Of a DNA stretch of 5,150 nucleotides, positions 1 through 3,967 are shown piece by piece; position 1 is the first letter of the stretch; the number at the start of each line of letters is the position of its first letter. Both the position numbers and the translations under genes were made by a program. The DNA comes from Lachnospiraceae bacterium UBA3386 (lineage in GTDB: Bacteria > Bacillota > Clostridia > Lachnospirales > Lachnospiraceae). The notes beneath the pieces were generated by a model. That model was given only the letters and a program-made list of their open reading frames with translations, searched no databases and was not told where the DNA came from. The stretch lies in assembly GCA_002358875.1 (NCBI GenBank), contig DEPS01000198.1:11852-17001 (forward strand), read 5' to 3'.

Positions 1-2
1 CG

Positions 3-521
3 CTGGCCGCCGCCGGCGACACCGAGGCCACCACGGTGTGGACCTTCTCCGCCGCCGACCTGAACAGCGAGAACGGCAAGACCGCGCCCATGGGCATCAT
101 CGTGGAGGACTATACCGGAAAGCCCGGCGGGACCTATACCGATACCGTGGTGTTTACATCGAGCGTGGAGGATGTGCCTGTGCTGTCGCCGATTCTGAAT
201 AGCGGGAGCACCTTTGAGGTGAGCATTACGCATGACAGGCAAGGCCAAGGTCCAAATGAGACTTACGAATATGAGATCACAAACAATGAAGGTGCTTTCC
301 AAATTACCAAATGTCGATATGGCAACGGTTTAGGCTTCACTAATCTGAATGGCTATGGAACCTTCACGGTTGAGGACGATAAAGCTACTCTGAGTCTGGG
401 CAGTTACAGTTTTTCCTTCTACATCTCTGAGGGCAGCTATGGCGGGCCGAGCGGATGGATTTTCAATTCCATCAAGGTGAACGGCGTGGAGGTGAAGGAC
501 CGTCTGTCAAAGTTGAAGTGA
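3..521 (+). CDS. C-terminal part of a secreted/surface beta-rich protein (5' end outside window)
   Basis: The reading frame is open from the window edge (first full codon at 3) and stops with TGA at 519-521, leaving 172 residues; the real start lies upstream. The first ~55 residues end in a GKPGGTYTDTVVFTSSV stretch, a G-x-Y-x-D-T-V-x-F-T pattern that I associate with beta-sandwich modules of secreted pilin-like or WxL/Ig-like surface proteins of Bacillota. The remaining ~115 residues are rich in Gly, Ser, Thr and aromatics, look like another beta domain, and I cannot name them. There is no LPxTG, membrane segment or charged sorting tail at the C-terminus, which ends KDRLSKLK, so anchoring is unknown. 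Composition is uneven: 47 of 60 bases are G/C at 1-60 but only 25 of 60 at 241-300 and 23 of 60 at 301-360, suggesting a mosaic gene. It may share a surface role with the two genes downstream. The frame is secure; function is not. Confidence 0.75.
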   Translation: MAAAGDTEATTVWTFSAADLNSENGKTAPMGIIVEDYTGKPGGTYTDTVVFTSSVEDVPVLSPILNSGSTFEVSITHDRQGQGPNETYEYEITNNEGAFQITKCRYGNGLGFTNLNGYGTFTVEDDKATLSLGSYSFSFYISEGSYGGPSGWIFNSIKVNGVEVKDRLSKLK

Positions 522-556
522 ATTCTTGTGCCATCGGAGCAGTCGGGATCGGGGAA

Positions 557-611
557 CGCAGCGCTGCGGCATGGGAGACAAGTGTGCTCCGCCGCATTTT
601 TGCGGCGGCAC
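557..611 (+). other. Palindrome plus GC-rich hairpin with alternative pairing, between surface gene and lipoprotein gene
   Basis: A perfect 12-nt palindrome CGCAGCGCTGCG occupies 557-568. Next, CCGCCGCA (589-596) and TGCGGCGG (601-608) form an 8-bp stem with a TTTT loop, extendable by GTG/CAC (584-586/609-611) across a two-base bulge. TGCGGC at 565-570 could instead pair with GCCGCA at 591-596, so two mutually exclusive structures are possible. No T-run follows the stem, so this is not a typical intrinsic terminator. It could be a processing, stability or attenuation element in the 137-nt gap; the role is inferred only. Confidence 0.45.
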
Positions 612-643
612 GGCATATCGGTTTATACGCCAAAAACGTGTGT

Positions 644-653
644 GGAGGAGAGG
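644..653 (+). promoter_or_regulatory. Ribosome binding site fixing the lipoprotein start
   Basis: The purine run GGAGGAGAGG ends five bases before ATG 659. The frame stays open upstream to 455, but only the 659 start has a good Shine-Dalgarno sequence and places a basic N-region directly before a hydrophobic signal segment. Confidence 0.75.
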
Positions 654-658
654 TAAAC

Positions 659-1171
659 ATGAAGTGGAGACAACAGAATCGGCAAAGCGCTGCGCCGCCC
701 GTCCGAAGAAGAACATCACTTTCCGACATCCTCCTGACGCTGCTGGCGCTGGCCCTGCTGCTGAGCGCCTGTGCCTCCAAGGGAGGCAGCGCCTCCCTTG
801 GAGGCGCTGCCGCCGTTCCCGGCGACACAGTTGAGCGCTACGCCGAGGCCGCTCCCTCTGAAAGCGGGAGCATCGCCATCCCCGGGTACGAGACGCTGCG
901 CTTACAGGCGGACAGCCTGGAGCAGACGGTGAGCCTCACCAACCCGCCGGAAAACCCCTGCCTGTTCGTCCTCACCCTTATGCTGGAGGACGGGACGGCG
1001 CTGTGGACGGGACAGGGGCTGTACCCCGGCGAGCGGTTCACCGCCATCACGCTGAACAAGGCCCTCCCGGCGGGTGAGTACGGCGCTCTCTTGCGCTATG
1101 ACTGCTTTGCCGCACAGGACGGTGCACCGCTGAACGGAGCGGAGATACAACTCACGCTTGTGGTACAGTGA
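659..1171 (+). CDS. Predicted lipoprotein of unknown function (170 aa)
   Basis: Starts at ATG 659 behind a strong ribosome site and ends at TGA 1169-1171. Residues 1-37 form a lipoprotein signal: a basic N-region including RRR at 16-18, a Leu/Ala-rich core (24-35) and the lipobox L-S-A-C with the lipidated Cys at 38. Mature residues 39-60 are a Gly/Ala/Ser-rich linker. From about residue 70 there is a compact beta-rich domain with the pattern IPGYETLRLQ...TNPPENPCLFVLTLMLEDG...YPGERFTAITLNKALPAGEY..LRYDC...LNGAEIQLTLVV. I recognise this as a type of small lipoprotein domain common in gut Bacillota, without a known function. The protein should sit on the outer face of the cytoplasmic membrane. 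Its position between two secreted proteins suggests a role in surface assembly or tethering, which is inference. RRRTSL only loosely resembles a Tat motif. Stop-to-start spacing to the next gene is 43 nt, so co-transcription is likely unless the intervening palindromes act as an operator. Confidence 0.88.
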   Translation: MKWRQQNRQSAAPPVRRRTSLSDILLTLLALALLLSACASKGGSASLGGAAAVPGDTVERYAEAAPSESGSIAIPGYETLRLQADSLEQTVSLTNPPENPCLFVLTLMLEDGTALWTGQGLYPGERFTAITLNKALPAGEYGALLRYDCFAAQDGAPLNGAEIQLTLVVQ

Positions 1172-1195
1172 CCACATTGTGGTACCGTGACCACA
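1158..1195 (+). repeat. Two abutting 19-nt palindromic repeats over the lipoprotein stop codon
   Basis: Copy 1 (1158-1176, TTGTGGTACAGTGACCACA) and copy 2 (1177-1195, TTGTGGTACCGTGACCACA) are directly adjacent and differ at one base (A1167 versus C1186). Inside each copy TGTGGT and ACCACA are inverted around a 6-nt centre. The lipoprotein stop TGA (1169-1171) lies in copy 1, and copy 2 ends 19 nt before the ubiquitin-protein start. Head-to-tail dyads 19 bp apart, about two helical turns, look like a tandem operator. RNA hairpins or a simple 19-bp tandem duplication are alternatives. No T-run follows, so it is not a terminator. Confidence 0.7.
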
Positions 1196-1214
1196 AAAAG
1201 AAAGGACGTGTCAA

Positions 1215-1298
1215 ATGAAACGAAAAGGGAAAAGCGCCTTAAGATCGCTGGCCATGCTGGTGCTGCTGCTGTCCATGCTGACGGTACAGACCTTCGCC
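1215..1298 (+). other. Signal peptide ending exactly at ubiquitin Met1
   Basis: Residues 1-28 comprise a Lys/Arg-rich N-region, an uncharged core with LVLLLSMLTV (15-24) and a T-F-A site at 26-28, fitting signal peptidase I small-residue rules. Cleavage after Ala28 would give a mature N-terminus MQIFVK, identical to processed eukaryotic ubiquitin. No cysteine is present, so this is not a lipobox. Confidence 0.85.
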
Positions 1299-3215
1299 AT
1301 GCAGATCTTTGTCAAAACGCTGACAGGCAAGACCATCACGCTGGACGTGGAGCCCAGCGACACCATAGAAAACGTAAAGGCGAAAATCCAGGACAAGGAG
1401 GGCATCCCGCCCGACCAGCAGACGCTGATTTTTGCCGGAAAACAGCTTGAGGACAACCGGACCCTGGCGGACTACTACATCCAGAAGGAGAGCACCCTCC
1501 ATCTGGTAACGTCGGTCAAAAAGGGCATGAACATTACGCTGGAGATCCACAGCCACGACTTTACCTACACCACAGGCACCGGTGAGGGGGCAAACACCAT
1601 CACCGCCAGGTGCACCGAAGGCTGCACGGACGGCTATGACACCAACGGCATCACCCTGACCCTGAGCGCGGCGGGCGGCACCTATGACGGTCAGCCCAAA
1701 ACGGCTGAGGTCACAGGCTGTCCCGATGACGCGCCGGCCAATCTGGCAACAAAGACCAGCCTCACCTATTATGCTTCCACCGGCGAGGGCAGCACCAAGG
1801 CCGCAGGCAAAGCCCTGGGCGGCGCCCCCACAGACGCGGGCGCCTATGTGGCGCAGCTCACCTGGGGCGGCGCGGCCGCTTCCAAAGCCTTCACCATCTC
1901 CCCAAAGGTGGTGAGCCTGACGTGGACCAATACCAGCCTCACCTACAACGGCAAGGCCCGGAAACCCACGGCTACGGCCACCGGCCTTGTGGGCGGCGAC
2001 ACCTGCGCCGTCACCGTCTCGGGGGCGCAGAAGAATGCCGGCACCTATACCGCCACGGCGACGGGACTGGACAACTCCAACTACAAGCTGCCCGCCAACA
2101 CGAAGCAGTCCTTTACGATTGCGAAGAAAGAAGTGGGTCTGAGCTGGTCCGGTACCAGCCTCACCTACAGCGGCAAGGCCCAGAAACCCGCTGCCACAGC
2201 CTCAGGCCTTGTGAGCGGCGACAAGTGCGCCGTCACCGTCACCGGTGAACAGACCAACGCCGGCACCTACACTGCCACAGCCGCGGAACTGGACAACGCC
2301 AACTACAAGCTTCCTTCCGGGAATACACAGCAGTTCACCATCGCCAAAGCGGCCCAGAAGGCCCCCGCCGCCCCTGTCATCACAGACATCGCCGGCACGA
2401 GCCTGAAAGTAAAAGCCGTCTTTGGCCAGCAGTACAGCATCGACGGAGGAAAGACCTGGAAGACCCCCGGCAAGGGGAAGGACACGGTCACCTTCACGGG
2501 CCTGAAGACCGGGAAGCGCTATACCGTCGTCACCAGGAAGGCCGAAAAGACCAATTATAAAGCATCCCCCAAGAGCAGGGGCAGCAAGGCAAAGACCCTG
2601 TCGGCTTCCATGGTCTTAAGGAGCGGCTGCAAGGTAAAGGACACCAGCACGAAGGACAAAAAGACCGGGAAGGTCAAGACGAAGGTCACCGTGACCTACG
2701 GCAAAGTGCCCGGCGCCACCGGCTATGAGGTCTACGCCCAGTACTGCGGAAAGGAAGGCTTCTCCACGCAGCCTGCAGCCACCGTAAAGAACGGAAATAC
2801 CACCTCCGTCACAATCAAAAAGATCAACGGCAAAGCGATCCCGGCCGGCAAAACCGTCAAGGCATACGTGGTTGCGAAGAAAGGAAACAAAAAGCTCGGT
2901 TCGACCTCTTCCGCCCATATAGCGGTCAGCAGCGCCAAATATACCGCCGCAAAGAGCATGGAGCTGAAGAAGACGAGCGTCACGCTCAAAACGGGAAAGA
3001 CCTTCACCGTCAAGGCGGATCTCACTCTCCTGGACAGCAGCAAAAAGCCCCTGCCCAAAACCCATATCGCGAAGCTCCGCTTTGTCTCCTCCGACAAGAG
3101 CGTCGCTACAGTGGACAAAAACGGTAAAGTCACGGCCCAGGCCCCGGGCTTTTGCGCCATCCAGGTGACCGCCCAGAATGGTATCACGAAGAAGGTCATC
3201 GTACGGGTGAAATAA
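1215..3215 (+). CDS. Secreted ubiquitin-domain protein with MBG-type, Fn3-like and Big_2-like repeats (666 aa)
   Basis: ATG 1215 follows AAAGGA (1201-1206) with an 8-nt spacer; the stop is TAA 3213-3215. Domains: signal peptide 1-28 (basic MKRKGK, hydrophobic core, TFA|M cleavage); ubiquitin 29-104; a linker module 105-144 with HDFTYTTG...TITARC; a divergent MBG-like unit about 145-231; two clear MBG-type repeats 232-305 and 306-379; an Fn3-like segment about 380-462 containing YSIDGGKTW; a Lys-rich Fn3-like segment about 463-580; and a Big_2-like domain 581-666 with the SSDKSVATVDKNGKVTA signature. There is no LPxTG, SLH or C-terminal membrane segment, so it is probably released or held non-covalently. 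The ubiquitin part resembles the secreted Bacteroides fragilis ubiquitin in concept, but here it heads a large surface-type protein. MBG and Big_2 domains are usually adhesive or structural, so the role of displaying ubiquitin outside the cell is inference. The gene follows the lipoprotein closely and is followed by a strong terminator. Confidence 0.95.
   Translation: MKRKGKSALRSLAMLVLLLSMLTVQTFAMQIFVKTLTGKTITLDVEPSDTIENVKAKIQDKEGIPPDQQTLIFAGKQLEDNRTLADYYIQKESTLHLVTSVKKGMNITLEIHSHDFTYTTGTGEGANTITARCTEGCTDGYDTNGITLTLSAAGGTYDGQPKTAEVTGCPDDAPANLATKTSLTYYASTGEGSTKAAGKALGGAPTDAGAYVAQLTWGGAAASKAFTISPKVVSLTWTNTSLTYNGKARKPTATATGLVGGDTCAVTVSGAQKNAGTYTATATGLDNSNYKLPANTKQSFTIAKKEVGLSWSGTSLTYSGKAQKPAATASGLVSGDKCAVTVTGEQTNAGTYTATAAELDNANYKLPSGNTQQFTIAKAAQKAPAAPVITDIAGTSLKVKAVFGQQYSIDGGKTWKTPGKGKDTVTFTGLKTGKRYTVVTRKAEKTNYKASPKSRGSKAKTLSASMVLRSGCKVKDTSTKDKKTGKVKTKVTVTYGKVPGATGYEVYAQYCGKEGFSTQPAATVKNGNTTSVTIKKINGKAIPAGKTVKAYVVAKKGNKKLGSTSSAHIAVSSAKYTAAKSMELKKTSVTLKTGKTFTVKADLTLLDSSKKPLPKTHIAKLRFVSSDKSVATVDKNGKVTAQAPGFCAIQVTAQNGITKKVIVRVK
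1299..1526 (+). other. Ubiquitin domain (76 residues, 66 identical to human ubiquitin)
   Basis: Compared by eye with human ubiquitin, differences are E16D, R42T, G53N, S57A, N60Y, L71T, R72S, L73V, R74K and G75K; Gly76 matches. All lysines (6, 11, 27, 29, 33, 48, 63), Met1 and the L8-I44-H68-V70 patch are retained. The C-terminal LRLRGG becomes TSVKKG and runs straight into the next module, so activation by an E1 enzyme is not expected. Codons mostly end in G or C, like the surrounding gene, so any transfer from a eukaryote has been ameliorated or is old. Confidence 0.97.
1908..2351 (+). repeat. Tandem pair of 74-residue MBG-type repeats
   Basis: Copies 1908-2129 and 2130-2351 are equal in length (222 nt) and encode proteins identical at 51 of 74 positions by my count. 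Shared blocks include TSLTY.GKA.KP, CAVTV, NAGTYTAT and FTIAK. Identity is also clear at DNA level, for example ACCAGCCTCACCTACA in both, indicating an internal duplication. A more diverged unit precedes them (about 1647-1907, with TYDGQPKTA, TDAGAYVAQLTW and FTISPK). Such repeats act as stalk or adhesive modules in surface proteins. Confidence 0.85.
2955..3212 (+). other. C-terminal bacterial Ig-like (Big_2-type) domain
   Basis: Residues 581-666 begin ELKKTSVTLKTGKTFTVKA and contain SSDKSVATVDKNGKVTAQAPG, the usual Big_2 pattern of an S/D-x-SVA-VD-x-G-V-T-A core. The domain ends within a few residues of the stop codon, leaving no room for a sorting signal. Confidence 0.8.
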
Positions 3216-3219
3216 GCTC

Positions 3220-3234
3220 CGGCGCTTCGCGCCG
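3220..3234 (+). other. Small GC hairpin just after the ubiquitin-protein stop codon
   Basis: CGGCGC (3220-3225) and GCGCCG (3229-3234) pair around a TTC loop. No T-run follows, so it is more likely a 3'-end stabilising or pausing structure than a terminator by itself. Confidence 0.4.
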
Positions 3235-3296
3235 ACAGGAAGCAACATACTGTTGAGACAATCCTGAATAAATCCGGCATTAAGTAGTAAAACCGG

Positions 3297-3348
3297 CAGG
3301 CGGCATGATACTGGTTCCGAGGTGACCGGCAACATGCCGCCTGTTTTT
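3297..3348 (+). terminator. Rho-independent terminator after the ubiquitin-protein gene
   Basis: CAGGCGGCATG (3297-3307) pairs perfectly with CATGCCGCCTG (3333-3343), an 11-bp stem, followed at once by TTTTT (3344-3348). The 25-nt loop contains an inner helix CTGGT/ACCGG (3311-3315/3325-3329, one wobble pair). It lies about 80 nt past the stop codon and should separate the surface block from the redox operon. Confidence 0.88.
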
Positions 3349-3367
3349 AAAAAAACACAAAGAAAAA

Positions 3368-3397
3368 CTGTCAATGGACAGATAATTAGTGTACAAT
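3368..3397 (+). promoter_or_regulatory. Probable sigma-A-type promoter of the nuoE/nuoF operon
   Basis: CTGTCA (3368-3373, four of six to TTGACA) is separated by 18 nt from TACAAT (3392-3397, five of six to TATAAT). The site is in AT-rich DNA just past the terminator and would give an untranslated leader of roughly 70 nt before ATG 3476. Confidence 0.6.
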
Positions 3398-3404
3398 TTA
3401 TTCA

Positions 3405-3454
3405 GGATATCCTTCCGGAAGGGAAGCCGGAGGATTGCGGAGACTACTTGTAGT
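3405..3454 (+). promoter_or_regulatory. Cluster of short dyads in the nuoE leader
   Basis: Three dyads lie between the -10 element and the ribosome site: GGATATCC (3405-3412), overlapping CCTTCCGGAAGG (3411-3422), and ACTAC/GTAGT (3443-3447/3450-3454). The first two sit at the expected transcription start, where a repressor would act. None matches an operator I know (for example the Rex site), so regulation is inference. Confidence 0.35.
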
Positions 3455-3475
3455 ATTGAAAGGAGATGGTAATCG

Positions 3476-3964
3476 ATGGCTATAGCTTTTCGGGGAACAC
3501 CCAAACAGGAGAGGGAGCTTCGTAAGTTCATTAAGGCCCACAAGGATCAGCCCGGGGCGATGATGCCTGTCCTCCAGGAGGCACAGGGGATTTACGGTTA
3601 TCTTCCCAGGGAGGTCCAGCAGATCATCGCGGACGAGATGAATGTCCCGCTCTCGCAGGTTTTCGGCGTCGCGACCTTCTATTCACAGTTCACGCTGACA
3701 CCCAAGGGCGAGCATACTGTCAGTGTATGCCTGGGTACGGCCTGCTACGTCAAGGGCGCCGACAAGATCCTTTCGGCCATCGAGGAGCGTCTCGGAATCA
3801 AAGCCGGGGAGTGCACGCCGGACGGCTTTTTCTCGATCGACAGCTGCCGCTGCCTTGGCGCCTGCGGCCTTGCGCCCGTTATGACCGTGGACGGCGAGGT
3901 CTACGGCAAATGCACGCCGGAGTCAGCGGTAAAGATCATTGATTCCTACTATGAGGAGGTGTAA
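3476..3964 (+). CDS. nuoE: NuoE/HydC-family [2Fe-2S] subunit of an NAD(H)-dependent redox complex (162 aa)
   Basis: Starts at ATG 3476 behind AAAGGAG (3459-3465) and ends at TAA 3962-3964. The helical N-terminal part (about 1-75) has the family features MMPVLQEAQGIYGYLP and VFGVATFYSQF. The thioredoxin-like C-terminal part carries the cluster ligands Cys85, Cys90 (C-LGTA-C), Cys126 and Cys130 (C-LGA-C), followed by the GLAP motif; the length is typical. In the family this subunit binds one [2Fe-2S] cluster and passes electrons to or from the FMN-containing NuoF-type partner, which is encoded three bases downstream. In an anaerobic clostridium the complex is more likely a soluble electron-bifurcating hydrogenase (HydC or HndA role) or an NAD-linked formate dehydrogenase than respiratory complex I, but the deciding subunit is outside the window. 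The protein has no signal or membrane segment and should be cytoplasmic. Confidence 0.95.
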   Translation: MAIAFRGTPKQERELRKFIKAHKDQPGAMMPVLQEAQGIYGYLPREVQQIIADEMNVPLSQVFGVATFYSQFTLTPKGEHTVSVCLGTACYVKGADKILSAIEERLGIKAGECTPDGFFSIDSCRCLGACGLAPVMTVDGEVYGKCTPESAVKIIDSYYEEV

Positions 3965-3967
3965 GCC

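Larger units (their letters stand above)
3261..3408. repeat. Inverted repeat enclosing the terminator region (possible MITE-like element)
   Basis: ATCCTGAATAAAT at 3261-3273 is perfectly inverted at 3396-3408 (13 nt). With mismatches the arms extend inward to 3286 and 3383, with 20 of 26 positions complementary. The enclosed interval carries the terminator and the -35/-10 elements of the next operon, with the -10 inside the right arm. It has no coding capacity and I see no target-site duplication. A small non-autonomous element or an IS remnant is possible; a functional long-range structure is an alternative. Confidence 0.45.

Noticed and set aside
600..629. TTGCGG plus TATACG as a promoter for the lipoprotein gene
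   Set aside because: Only TTG of the -35 matches, the -10 is four of six, and the -35 lies within the hairpin stem; too weak to call.
455..658. Upstream in-frame extension of the lipoprotein from an ATG at 455
   Set aside because: It would overlap the preceding gene, lacks a good ribosome site and would bury the signal sequence; ATG 659 has a strong ribosome site and a proper signal peptide.
1299..1301. Internal translation start giving an unprocessed cytoplasmic ubiquitin
   Set aside because: ATG 1299 has no Shine-Dalgarno sequence upstream, while ATG 1215 has a well-spaced one and adds a convincing signal peptide.
1676..2351. Repeats as a possible CRISPR array
   Set aside because: The repeats are 222-nt coding units of MBG-type domains with no spacers; they are protein repeats.
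2616..3374. Long minus-strand open frames opposite the 3' half of the ubiquitin-protein gene
   Set aside because: They mirror the high-GC coding strand, have no plausible ribosome site or recognisable domain, and one runs through the terminator.
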